From RGIG9115 sp045128915 (GTDB taxonomy: Bacteria > Bacillota > Clostridia > UBA1381), in assembly GCA_045128915.1 (NCBI GenBank), contig JBGVIT010000017.1, forward strand, positions 1 to 64,000: DNA of 64,000 nucleotides, written 5' to 3'. Each line of letters begins with the position of its first letter. The stretch's first letter is position 1. This document shows, piece after piece, positions 16,818 through 23,926 of this stretch. The notes under the pieces are model-generated. The model saw only the letters and a program-made list of their open reading frames with translations, made no database searches and was not told the DNA's origin. The position numbers and the translations under genes are program-made.

Positions 16818-17840
16818 CTACATACTCATATTTGGTCCTTCGTCTTCTATGTCGATGAACCAGTTATCATAATCTTCTGCCGGACCGTATCCTGCAAGAG
16901 CATACGAAAACTCTGTCAATCTTTCATGATTAACACCGCTACACTGAATTTGTATTCCGTAATATCCGTTAAATACTTCTTCAACCTTTGCATTCAGGAC
17001 ATCTGCCCATGCCTCTCTGCCTTCATCGGTAAGCATAGCATCCGACAAATCCTCAATAGTTGCAAGTTCGATATCAACCTCGTCATGCACGAGATGAACA
17101 GACGAAAGTTTAACCGCCTTAATCAATTCTCCCAGAGTGAGACTTGATTGTGTTTGACTTAATGGTACTTTCACAAATGAGTTTCCTTCTGTTGCTACAT
17201 CCGGCAGGAATGTACCCATCAGTTCCGGTGCGACAAAGAGTTTTTCTCCATCCTTACATTCGAAGTACATGTTTTCTTCTGTCGCTCTAAAGGTGTACAT
17301 CTTTCCGTTGTTCTCATACTTATCGCCATTGATATAATAGTTGCGAGCTTCAGGCAATGTTTTCTTTGCAATTTCCTCAACAGGTTCATTCAATTTACCG
17401 TGTTCATCACGAAATCTTCGGCTGTTAAGAAACTGTGGTTCTTGGAACCTTTTATCGTAACAGTAAATATAAAAGTCGTAATTGCCGTCATCGCATATAG
17501 CACGAATGTCATATTCATATCCATCCGTTTCAACGAATACTCCGTATGAGGTGCTTTCTTTGGAATCAATTTTGGCATTGGGATTTCCATAGACTACACT
17601 TCGCATATACATTCTGTCGGTCAGCATTCTTTCTCTTAAGAATTCCATTACTTTATTAAGGTCTTCCTTGAACACTTCGTTATTAAGTTTACCTTTATTT
17701 TCAAACCAACTATGGTGAAAACTGTTCCCACCGGAACCAAAGTCGCCTCGGATATATCCGATTAGCCCTGTAGTTTCTCGCTCGACTTTGTTGGAATAAA
17801 AATTATCTTTGCGATTATGGTAAAAGTTGAATTTGAGCAT
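16818..17840 (-). CDS. Unrecognised 340-residue protein with GPNMSM tail
   Basis: The N-terminal part (1-180) is rich in aromatic residues with alternating strands and is not recognised. The C-terminal part contains 'LGELIKAVKLSSVHLVHDEV', 'DIELATIEDLSDAMLT', 'WADVLNAKVEEVFNGYYG' and 'RLTEFSYALAGY'. I associate these phrases with small domains of unknown function on similar elements (possibly DUF6329-like, unverified). The protein ends DIEDEGPNMSM. At DNA level the tail and stop run straight into AGGAGG, the ribosome binding site of the next gene. Its start overlaps the end of the 148-residue gene by 26 bases. Confidence 0.65.
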   Translation of the reverse strand: MLKFNFYHNRKDNFYSNKVERETTGLIGYIRGDFGSGGNSFHHSWFENKGKLNNEVFKEDLNKVMEFLRERMLTDRMYMRSVVYGNPNAKIDSKESTSYGVFVETDGYEYDIRAICDDGNYDFYIYCYDKRFQEPQFLNSRRFRDEHGKLNEPVEEIAKKTLPEARNYYINGDKYENNGKMYTFRATEENMYFECKDGEKLFVAPELMGTFLPDVATEGNSFVKVPLSQTQSSLTLGELIKAVKLSSVHLVHDEVDIELATIEDLSDAMLTDEGREAWADVLNAKVEEVFNGYYGIQIQCSGVNHERLTEFSYALAGYGPAEDYDNWFIDIEDEGPNMSM

Positions 17841-18261
17841 TCTCGTTTATCTCTCCTTTCGCAATTTTCTTATATGTATCATCATCTCTTATCTCACGAT
17901 GAACGATGTCGACTGCTATACTAACAATTGCATCAGACTTGAACTTGACTTCATTATTGTCATATGGCTCTGCTCTCACAGCATCGGCTAGTAAGTCTGC
18001 ATACTCTACTAGTGCTATTCCATAGGTGTCGTGTAATTCTGTCAAGTCGTTAATGCTGATGAGCTTTACCTCATCTCTGATTCTGTTTGCAGTGTCAATA
18101 TTATCCTGAATTATTCTCCCCTTATCCTCAAATTCAGGTGAGTAAAAAGGACTTTTCTTAAATTTCTCAATCGGCTCCTCATATGAGTCCGCCATGCAGA
18201 TTATATGTTCTGCTAAAAGTCCAATTCCTCTGCAAAATTCCCTTCCTTCGTTGCTTATCAT
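17815..18261 (-). CDS. Unrecognised 148-residue protein
   Basis: No domain is recognised. The protein is helical, acidic in the middle, and includes 'CRGIGLLAEHIICMADSYEEP' split by a Cys, and 'SIAVDIVHREIRDDDTYKKI'. It has no tail motif (ends NAQIQLLP). The ATG at 18261 follows GGAGG at 10 bases, only about 30 bases after a strong intrinsic terminator (18,296-18,327), so its expression seems to depend on read-through. It overlaps the following gene by 26 bases. Confidence 0.6.
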   Translation of the reverse strand: MISNEGREFCRGIGLLAEHIICMADSYEEPIEKFKKSPFYSPEFEDKGRIIQDNIDTANRIRDEVKLISINDLTELHDTYGIALVEYADLLADAVRAEPYDNNEVKFKSDAIVSIAVDIVHREIRDDDTYKKIAKGEINENAQIQLLP

Positions 18262-18289
18262 AACTCTTTAACCTCCATAAAGTTGAAAT

Positions 18290-18327
18290 AAAAAAAGGCG
18301 ATACATTCTTGTTAGAACATATCGCCT
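18290..18327 (-). terminator. Intrinsic terminator overlapping the end of the RHH gene
   Basis: On the minus strand AGGCGATATGTTCT and AGAATGTATCGCCT pair over 14 positions with one mismatch around a 4-base loop (18,314-18,327 with 18,296-18,309), then a run of seven Ts. The outer stem bases overlap the stop codon of the RHH gene. The next ribosome binding site begins about 20 bases later. Confidence 0.85.
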
Positions 18328-18742
18328 ACATACTCATGCTCATTCCCGGATCCTGTTCTTCCTGTCCGATCATAAGCTCATCGAATCTTTCCTTCATATA
18401 CTCTGCCGGGGACATTTCTAATGCCCTGCCTGCTGCATTGTATGATGGAAGTCCGTTTTCATTTTTAAATTCGGTCTGTCTTGGAATTCTGCGATTTTGG
18501 AGCATAAACTCATCAATTGCATCCATAACCTCTGCTCTGTCCCATGTCTTAAGACCGTCTGTGTGTTTTATGTCCAGTTCCTTATCCTGCACTGCCTTCT
18601 GCTGCATTCGAAGACTTATGTCCTTACTTATAAGCTCTGAAACATATTTTTGCTTTGTCATTCCTTCCTGCTCGACAAACTCATCAAGCTTGTCAAACAA
18701 TTTACCGTCAATTTTTACGGCTAAGATTCTGCCTTCAGCCAT
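18326..18742 (-). CDS. Ribbon-helix-helix protein with PGMSMSM tail
   Basis: Residues 4-45 form a ribbon-helix-helix domain: a strand RILAVKID, then helix 'GKLFDKLDEFVEQ', a turn EGMT and helix 'KQKYVSELISKDISL'. RHH proteins bind DNA as dimers and often regulate plasmid and conjugation genes or act as antitoxins; no toxin gene is adjacent. The middle contains 'LKTWDRAEVMDAIDEFMLQN', 'RRIPRQTEFKNENGLPSY', which resembles a short second DNA-binding-like helical unit. The end is EEQDPGMSMSM. The ATG at 18742 is chosen because AGGAGG lies 7 bases before it; longer versions would start on TTG within that site. Confidence 0.75.
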   Translation of the reverse strand: MAEGRILAVKIDGKLFDKLDEFVEQEGMTKQKYVSELISKDISLRMQQKAVQDKELDIKHTDGLKTWDRAEVMDAIDEFMLQNRRIPRQTEFKNENGLPSYNAAGRALEMSPAEYMKERFDELMIGQEEQDPGMSMSM

Positions 18743-18762
18743 TTCATTTCCTCCTTTCAAAT

Positions 18763-19737
18763 TTACATTCCTGACATTGACATACCTTGATCTACTTCCT
18801 GCTCTTCTCTGCGATCCATATAATCCTCGGCAAAAGCAATAAGATATGATACATTGTCAATACAGCTTTCTATATCAGATGAAATCTGTTCTGCAATTTC
18901 TCCTGCATTGTACAATTCTGTTGTCACTATAGCCTTGATATCTCTTTCAGCAAGGTTACAACCTCTGTCAAGTAATTTTGAAACATCATCCATCGAATAT
19001 ACCGAATCTGATTGCTGTATTTCTTGTGAAATCTGATATACACCTCTTGCTATCTTTTGGTATGGTCCTCCTTCTACAATGAGCGAACTTATTGCAGGAT
19101 ATATGTAAGCACTGCTTCGCTCTCCTTTATACTCATTGTTCTCCATCATCTTTGAGAAGATATAATCTTTAATGTCATTCATTTTGTGTGGGTTGCCATC
19201 CGAAAGGCATTCTTCAAAATATTTTCTGATAGTCTGGTTACGCTCATTTTGATATTGTGAATCTGCCATTTGAAACAACTTATCTGCATTTTCTCTAAGT
19301 GACTTCGCAACATCCAATGAATGCTTCTTGATTGCCCAATATGATGCTTCTTCGTTTGTGTCCATATCCGTAAAGGGGGATTTTCGAGCGAAGAGTTCTT
19401 CAAATTTCTTTGCATATGCCTTAACTGATACCATTGCACTTCTGACATCTACTTTCTCCAAGTCACTTTCTGATTCTGTCCTCTTCGATGAAGGAGTATA
19501 TGGAATACCACCTTTTTGATACATGCCATATGCAACTTTGGCATAATCTTCATTTTTCATAAGTATTCTCATGGCTGCATTTACATATGAATTGACTTGG
19601 AAAACAAATTCGCCGTTTTCCTTGAGTTTGCTATCTACATACTCGATTATTTCTTTTGTTGAATGTTTTTTCTCATCGGCCAGGAATTCTCTTATGCATC
19701 CTTGTATCCTGTCCGTCTTACTCATGTATTCTTGCAT
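18763..19737 (-). CDS. Tandem winged-helix (HARE-HTH-like) protein with MSMSGM tail
   Basis: Two similar units are visible. Unit 1 (about residues 8-75) has 'IQGCIREFLADEKKHSTKEI', then 'EFVFQVNSYVNAAMRILM' and 'YAKVAYGMYQK'. Unit 2 (about 165-240) has 'TIRKYFEECLSDGNPHKMND', 'SAYIYPAISSLIVEGG' and 'PYQKIARGVYQI'. This arrangement of helix, helix, strand and GxYQ wing is that of winged-helix domains of the HARE-HTH type, which bind DNA. The linker and the C-terminal 80 residues are helical. The protein ends EEQEVDQGMSMSGM. Its role is probably DNA binding or regulation for the element, but the target is unknown. AGGAGG lies 10 bases upstream of the ATG. Confidence 0.6.
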   Translation of the reverse strand: MQEYMSKTDRIQGCIREFLADEKKHSTKEIIEYVDSKLKENGEFVFQVNSYVNAAMRILMKNEDYAKVAYGMYQKGGIPYTPSSKRTESESDLEKVDVRSAMVSVKAYAKKFEELFARKSPFTDMDTNEEASYWAIKKHSLDVAKSLRENADKLFQMADSQYQNERNQTIRKYFEECLSDGNPHKMNDIKDYIFSKMMENNEYKGERSSAYIYPAISSLIVEGGPYQKIARGVYQISQEIQQSDSVYSMDDVSKLLDRGCNLAERDIKAIVTTELYNAGEIAEQISSDIESCIDNVSYLIAFAEDYMDRREEQEVDQGMSMSGM

Positions 19738-19752
19738 TTCTATTACACCTCC

Positions 19753-20418
19753 TCACATCGTTTGCTCGAATGTTTCTTCTTCACCCTGATCAATAGCTTC
19801 TTTGAGCAACTTATCAAATCCGTTAACGGTATTCTGGATTCGTGTTTGAATATCTTCCAACATTTCTCTTTGTTTATCAGTCACTTCATATTCATTGCCA
19901 AGAGTATCTTCGATGCACCGGTAAATCTCTACCAATTCGTTCTTGTTAAATAACAGATTTTTATTTACCAGACCAGAACGAGTTGCAAAATCTTCTCTTG
20001 CACCTTTATAGTCTGTAGTGTAATGTCCGTGATATAATGAATTGTTTTTATAATTCCATGTCGCAAACTCAAAGCTGCCATTACTATGTTCTCTACCAGC
20101 TAAAACAACCTCATTGTATTCAGCAATTTTAATATATGGCATATCAAAATCTCTTGCCTTCAATTCTGTGCCATTTTCCATTGCCCTGAGATATTCATCG
20201 ACTTCACAAACAATCGGCTGTATTATTTCATGAAGCCTATCGACCACATCACGGAATCGATTGTCCGATGCATAGAACATACCTCCTTCTCTGTCTATCT
20301 TAAAAATCTCATTTTCTCCTTCGTAGATATCAATGCAGGTATCTCTTAATTTTGCATTCGTTATACCTTGTTCATTTAACTTGCGATGCACCTGTTGCAA
20401 AAACTTTTCGACATACAT
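19753..20418 (-). CDS. Polyvalent-protein domain (LPD-type), first gene of the visible operon
   Basis: The middle of this 221-residue protein has 'YIKIAEYNEVVLAGREH', 'FEFATWNYKNN', 'YHGHYTTDYKGAREDFATRSGL' (split here) and 'FNKNELVEIYRCIEDTL'. This closely follows a domain repeated in the large polyvalent proteins of gut conjugative elements, where it usually sits next to relaxase or helicase domains. Function is unknown. The end GEEETFEQTM is acidic then Met. The ATG at 20418 is preferred over that at 20427, which touches the GAGGAG site. An intrinsic terminator with a T-run ends about 15 bases before that site, so this gene appears to be under read-through control. Confidence 0.65.
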   Translation of the reverse strand: MYVEKFLQQVHRKLNEQGITNAKLRDTCIDIYEGENEIFKIDREGGMFYASDNRFRDVVDRLHEIIQPIVCEVDEYLRAMENGTELKARDFDMPYIKIAEYNEVVLAGREHSNGSFEFATWNYKNNSLYHGHYTTDYKGAREDFATRSGLVNKNLLFNKNELVEIYRCIEDTLGNEYEVTDKQREMLEDIQTRIQNTVNGFDKLLKEAIDQGEEETFEQTM

Positions 20419-20420
20419 TT

Positions 20421-20660
20421 CTATCATCTCCTCTCTAATTTTTGTATAAAAAAAGACGATAATCTCTTTTTCGAAATTATCGTCTTGATTTCACTATTTA
20501 TTATATTGTTTTATCTATTCAAAAACGGGTAAAACCTCCGATTTTTTGGTCCTCTTGGTCAGAATACCCTTGGCATCTACATAAAATGTCTTTGGTCAAT
20601 TTTTATAAAGATGCTTCAAACCCGCATAAACACTGGCAAAACTCGACGTCATCTTCTTTG
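20421..20660 (-). repeat. Element leader region, copy 1
   Basis: This stretch resembles 27,920-28,150 over about 220 bases. The shared parts are the ribosome-binding region (TCTCCTCTC on the plus strand), the terminator hairpin, a 32-base block at 20,538-20,569 (30 of 32 identical to 28,038-28,069), and a block reading GCCAGTGTTTATGCGGG on the minus strand. It is the leader of the gene at 20,418. The promoter-like sequence of copy 2 is not conserved here. Confidence 0.75.
20445..20486 (-). terminator. Attenuator-like terminator in front of the element's first gene
   Basis: On the minus strand AAGACGATAAT and ATTATCGTCTT form a perfect 11-bp stem (20,476-20,486 with 20,453-20,463) around a 12-base loop, followed by seven Ts. 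The GAGAGGAG ribosome binding site begins roughly 15 bases further on. A second copy of the same hairpin lies at 27,956-27,987. Confidence 0.8.
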
Positions 20661-20698
20661 TACAGTCTTTATACCCTAAACTCAAGTTAAAACAAAAA

Positions 20699-20878
20699 AT
20701 GAATTGACAACTTCGTTGCCATGAATTGGATTACATCCATAAATTCTCGCTTCGCTCCATGAATTGAATTGCCTTTTAATGCACAAAGTGCAATTCATGA
20801 GTCATAGGCTCAATTCACGAAATCGCAGATTTCAATTCATGCTGTAAGGCAATTCATTGAGTTTGCTCTGCAAACTCA
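20699..20878 (-). repeat. 4+4 hairpin-ladder array 1 (word ATGAATTG)
   Basis: Four direct copies of ATGAATTG start at 20,699, 20,721, 20,739 (degenerate) and 20,759. Four inverted copies, CAATTCAT, start at 20,791, 20,811, 20,833 and 20,850. Small palindromes lie between them: CAAC-TTC-GTTG, GGAT-TAC-ATCC, TGCAC-AAA-GTGCA, GAAATC-GCA-GATTTC. The last one, TGAGTTTGC-TCT-GCAAACTCA, has a 9-bp stem. It lies between the mobile segment and the mannonate locus. A promoter-like sequence abuts its right side and a T-run its left side (minus strand). Confidence 0.85.
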
Positions 20879-20906
20879 TTATACACTAAAAACAAAAAAA
20901 TGGCAA
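20878..20906 (-). promoter_or_regulatory. Promoter-like sequence at the head of array 1
   Basis: On the minus strand TTGCCA (20,901-20,906), a 17-base spacer and TATAAT (20,878-20,883) point into array 1. The -35 hexamer is also part of the stem of the SDR gene's terminator, so the two functions overlap. Confidence 0.5.
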
Positions 20907-20929
20907 GATCTTTTAAGGAATTGCCATTT
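20891..20929 (-). terminator. Intrinsic terminator of the mannonate operon
   Basis: On the minus strand AAATGGCAA and TTGCCATTT pair over 9 bp (20,921-20,929 with 20,898-20,906), followed by a T-run. It lies just after the stop of the SDR gene at 20,936. Confidence 0.75.
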
Positions 20930-20935
20930 AATATT

Positions 20936-21781
20936 TTATACTCCGCTGTACGCCGAGAAACCGCCGTCAACCGGGATTACAACGCCGTTAACAAAGCTTG
21001 CTGCTTTCTTTGATACCAAAAAGAGTAGTGCACCAATAAGCTCGTCTGTTTTTCCGAATCGTCCCATAGGCGTGCTGCCCAAAATTTTTCCTGTTCTGGG
21101 TGTCGGCGTTCCGTCCTCATTAAACAAAAGCTTTTCGTTCTGCTTTGTTACAAAAAATCCGGGAGCAATTGCATTGCAACGGATATTGGTTTTTGAGAAG
21201 TGAACTGCAAGCCACTGTGTGAAGTTTGAAATCGCAGCCTTTGCACCGCTGTATGCAGGGATTTTTGTCAAAGGTGTATACGCGTTCATACTTGAAATGT
21301 TTATGATGCTCGCATCATCCTTGTCAATCATATCCTGTGCAAAAACCTGTGTCGGCAGTAATGTGCCGAGGAAGTTTAAGTTAAATACAAACTCTACACC
21401 CTCTTTGTCAAGATCAAAGAAGGTTTTCATACTGCCGATATCTTCGGACGTAAAATACTCGTTATCGGTTGTGGCTTTCGGGTTGTTTCCACCCGCTCCG
21501 TTTATAAGTATATCGCACTTGCCAAAATCTGCAATAACTTTTTCGTGCACCGATTCAAGACTTGACTTGTCAAGTACGTTACAACCGTATGCTTTCGCAG
21601 TGCCTCCCTCTGCGTTAATTTTGTCTGCGTATTCTTTTGCCGCCGCTTCGTTAAGGTCTAAAAGCGCAACACTTGCACCCGTTTTTGCCATCGCTTCAGC
21701 AAACATCGAACACAGAACACCACCGGCACCTGTTACTACAACAACCTTGTCTTTAAGGTCTATTTCAAATGGTAAATTCAT
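20936..21781 (-). CDS. SDR-family D-mannonate oxidoreductase (fructuronate reductase)
   Basis: The 281-residue protein is a classical short-chain dehydrogenase: nucleotide-binding TGAGGVLCSMFA near residues 18-29, NNPKA/NGAGG region near 95, catalytic Ser in 'IINISSMNAYTPLTK', then Tyr and Lys of 'YSGAK', and 'APGFFVT' and 'PVDGGFSAYSGV' at the C-terminus. In Firmicutes such SDR enzymes (YjmF type) replace the long-chain UxuB and interconvert D-fructuronate and D-mannonate with NAD(P)H. Its place directly downstream of uxuA makes this the most likely role. It is cytoplasmic and the last gene of the locus; a terminator follows. Activity on a related sugar acid cannot be excluded. Confidence 0.8.
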   Translation of the reverse strand: MNLPFEIDLKDKVVVVTGAGGVLCSMFAEAMAKTGASVALLDLNEAAAKEYADKINAEGGTAKAYGCNVLDKSSLESVHEKVIADFGKCDILINGAGGNNPKATTDNEYFTSEDIGSMKTFFDLDKEGVEFVFNLNFLGTLLPTQVFAQDMIDKDDASIINISSMNAYTPLTKIPAYSGAKAAISNFTQWLAVHFSKTNIRCNAIAPGFFVTKQNEKLLFNEDGTPTPRTGKILGSTPMGRFGKTDELIGALLFLVSKKAASFVNGVVIPVDGGFSAYSGV

Positions 21782-21818
21782 AGTTCTACCCCTTTCTTAT
21801 TTTGTATAACCAAAAGGT

Positions 21819-21910
21819 CGAATAAATTGCTCAGAGAGCACTGATACGCAAGCGAGGCTATAGTGGTCTATGCGAGCGAGCGTAGAAGTACTATATGAGT
21901 GATTTATTCG
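21819..21910. repeat. Multi-hairpin inverted repeat between uxuA and the SDR gene
   Basis: An outer inverted repeat CGAATAAAT (21,819-21,827) / ATTTATTCG (21,902-21,910) encloses CACT (21,839)/AGTG (21,898) and at least three small hairpins: GCTC-AGA-GAGC, CGC-AA-GCG and ATAG-TGGT-CTAT. The layout recalls the 4+4 arrays but is shorter and overlaps the uxuA stop codon. It may be a degenerate member or only a stable 3' structure. Confidence 0.5.
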
Positions 21911-22941
21911 GACTTTTCAAGTGTTTCCCAGATACCTGCCATATACATTGCACCGAGTGCTCTGTCATATAAGCCATAGCCGGGTTTTCCGGTTTCACCC
22001 CATATCATTCTGCCGTGGTCAGGACGGAGATAGCCTTTAAAGCCGGTATCGTGATAAGCCTTTAATATCTCTACTACGTCAAGAGAACCGCACTCTGACA
22101 AATGACCGCTTTCCTCGAATGAACCGTCAGGCAGGATTTTTATGTTTCTTACATGGGCAAAATGGATACGTCCCATTGCACCGTATTTTCTTACCATCGC
22201 TGTGTAGTCATTAAACGTAGCACAGCCAAGACTTCCGCTGCAAAGTGTAAGTCCGTGATGCGAATCATCATACAACGCCAAAAATCTGTCGATGTTAGCC
22301 TCGTTTGTTATAATTCTCGGAATACCGAAAATGCTCCAGGGCGGATCGTCCGGATGTATTGCCATATTAACGTCACATTCCTTTGCAACCGGTATAATCT
22401 CTTTTATGAAATATTCAAGATTCTGCCACAACCCCTCTTCACCAATCTCTTTATACGCCTCAATCAACGAGCCGATTTCATCGGGTGAATATGATGCATC
22501 CCAACCCGGCAGTGTGAGTTTTGTCGGGTCCATTTTATCAACATCTGACTTATGATAAACCAAAGATGTTGAACCATCTTCGTTTACCCATTCAAGGTTT
22601 GATCTTGTCCAGTCAAACACCGGCATAAAGTTATAGCATATGCACTTCACCCCGGCTTTTGCAAGTCGACGTATGTTCTCCTTGTAGTTATCTATGTAGA
22701 GCTGATAATTACCTCTCTTAAGCTTTATATCCTCGTGAACGGGCACAGACTCGATTACTTCCATCTCAAGTCCTTTTGCCTCAACTTCTGCTTTCATACG
22801 CTCGATTTCTTCCATAGGCCATACTTCACCCGCAGGAACCGAATACACAGCCGTTACGACACCTGTCATACACGTAATCTGACGTATGTTGTCCAATGTT
22901 ACGGGATCATCGTCACCGTACCATCTGAATGTCATTTTCAT
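21904..22941 (-). CDS. uxuA: Mannonate dehydratase
   Basis: UxuA dehydrates D-mannonate to 2-keto-3-deoxygluconate in hexuronate breakdown. The 345-residue length is standard. Typical phrases are 'MTFRWYGDDDPVTLDNIRQI' (N-terminus), 'TGVVTAVYSVPAGEVWP', 'CYNFMPVFDWTRSNL', 'MAIHPDDPPW' and 'IHFAHVRN', with His and Asp metal ligands of the xylose-isomerase-like TIM barrel. It sits between a Gfo/Idh/MocA gene (13 bases) and the SDR gene, in one minus-strand operon. KDG kinase and aldolase are not in the window. The stop codon falls inside an extended inverted repeat that continues into the 122-base gap before the next gene. Confidence 0.93.
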   Translation of the reverse strand: MKMTFRWYGDDDPVTLDNIRQITCMTGVVTAVYSVPAGEVWPMEEIERMKAEVEAKGLEMEVIESVPVHEDIKLKRGNYQLYIDNYKENIRRLAKAGVKCICYNFMPVFDWTRSNLEWVNEDGSTSLVYHKSDVDKMDPTKLTLPGWDASYSPDEIGSLIEAYKEIGEEGLWQNLEYFIKEIIPVAKECDVNMAIHPDDPPWSIFGIPRIITNEANIDRFLALYDDSHHGLTLCSGSLGCATFNDYTAMVRKYGAMGRIHFAHVRNIKILPDGSFEESGHLSECGSLDVVEILKAYHDTGFKGYLRPDHGRMIWGETGKPGYGLYDRALGAMYMAGIWETLEKSE

Positions 22942-22954
22942 AAGGTTACTCCTT

Positions 22955-23926
22955 TCAGATTTTAATTGTTATGCTGTTGTTCTTTGCACTCTCATACATT
23001 GCAAAAAGTGTATTCATAGTGTTTTTAATATCGGCAGGTGAATTATATTCGTTTCTGTTATAGAATCCGTCAATCACTATTTCGTGGCTGTTACCCCAGT
23101 ATGCCTTTCCGATTTTGGGTTTCATATCTTCGGCAATCAGTTTATCCTCACAATAAAGCTTGTTATCAATATAACGCACAATGCCCTTTTCAAAGATTAC
23201 CTCAAACATCGGTGCTGTGTTTTCGCCATAGGCATTTGTTGCAAAGAATATACCCTTTACACCGTCTGCAAATGTCAGATATGCAGTGAAAGTATCTTCA
23301 ACCTCGATTGAATCAAGCGAGAAATTTATCATCTGTGCGCGCAGTTCTTTAACATCACCTATAAGGTAGTTAAAGAAGTCCATTGAATGCACTGCCTGAT
23401 TGATAAGCACGCCGCCGCCCTCGGTTGACCATTTACCTCGCCACTCGTCAGAGTCATAATACTCCTTAGTTCTCTCCCAAGTCATAATACCTTTTGCGGT
23501 CTTTATTTTACCCATTTCACCACTTCGGATTATTTCTCTGAATTTTTCAATACAAGGGTTAAGTCTGTTCTGAAGTATCGTGCACACTCTGACACATCCG
23601 TTAAGTGTTAACAGTTCTTCATACTCCGGTTTTGTCATTGTAAGCGGTTTTTCGCATACCACTTTTTTGCCTGCTTCAAGTGCCTTTTTAATCATCGGAA
23701 AATGAAGATAGTGCGGTGTACAGATGTGAACCGAATCAATTTCTTCATCACAAAGCATTTCGTCAAAATCAGAATATGTCTTTACATCATACTTTTCAAG
23801 ACAAATATTTATTTTTTCGGGGTTATTATCACATACGGCATAGAAATTCACGTTTTCAACATTTTTAAGCGCCTCGGCGTGAATTGGGCCTATTGCTCCG
23901 TATCCTACTATACAAACGTTCATCAT
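22955..23926 (-). CDS. Gfo/Idh/MocA-family oxidoreductase
   Basis: The 323-residue protein has the N-terminal Rossmann motif VGYGAIGPIHAEAL (residues 7-20), the EKPLTM motif near residue 95 that carries the catalytic Lys, and the C-terminal alpha/beta domain with 'GGGVLINQAVHSMDFF', where the His is a typical active-site residue. The family oxidises or reduces hydroxyl groups of sugars, inositols and sugar acids with NAD(P). Substrate is unknown; the operon suggests a sugar-acid derivative or glycoside that feeds the mannonate pathway. The ATG overlaps the stop of the upstream isomerase gene by 4 bases (ATGA), so translation is coupled. Confidence 0.85.
   Translation of the reverse strand: MMNVCIVGYGAIGPIHAEALKNVENVNFYAVCDNNPEKINICLEKYDVKTYSDFDEMLCDEEIDSVHICTPHYLHFPMIKKALEAGKKVVCEKPLTMTKPEYEELLTLNGCVRVCTILQNRLNPCIEKFREIIRSGEMGKIKTAKGIMTWERTKEYYDSDEWRGKWSTEGGGVLINQAVHSMDFFNYLIGDVKELRAQMINFSLDSIEVEDTFTAYLTFADGVKGIFFATNAYGENTAPMFEVIFEKGIVRYIDNKLYCEDKLIAEDMKPKIGKAYWGNSHEIVIDGFYNRNEYNSPADIKNTMNTLFAMYESAKNNSITIKI

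Larger units (their letters stand above)
1..20660 (-). mobile_element. Accessory segment of an integrative/conjugative element (Tn1549-like), one end only
   Basis: All genes from position 1 to 20,418 lie on the minus strand with overlaps or gaps of a few bases. The content (ArdA-like, DUF4314, DUF3846, DUF3849, small membrane protein, orphan DNA methyltransferases, SpoVG-like, SLH adhesin) is known to me from conjugative elements of gut Firmicutes. Chromosomal metabolic genes start at 20,936, so the border probably lies between 20,420 and 20,936. No integrase, relaxase, coupling protein or VirB4 gene is visible, so they must lie beyond position 1, or this is a decayed or composite island. A prophage is unlikely because no capsid, terminase or tail gene is present. 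The exact attachment site is not resolved; a related copy of the border sequence lies at 27,880-28,150. Confidence 0.7.

Noticed and set aside
1..20660. Prophage interpretation of the left part
   Set aside because: No terminase, portal, capsid, tail or lysis gene is visible; the content fits conjugative elements instead.
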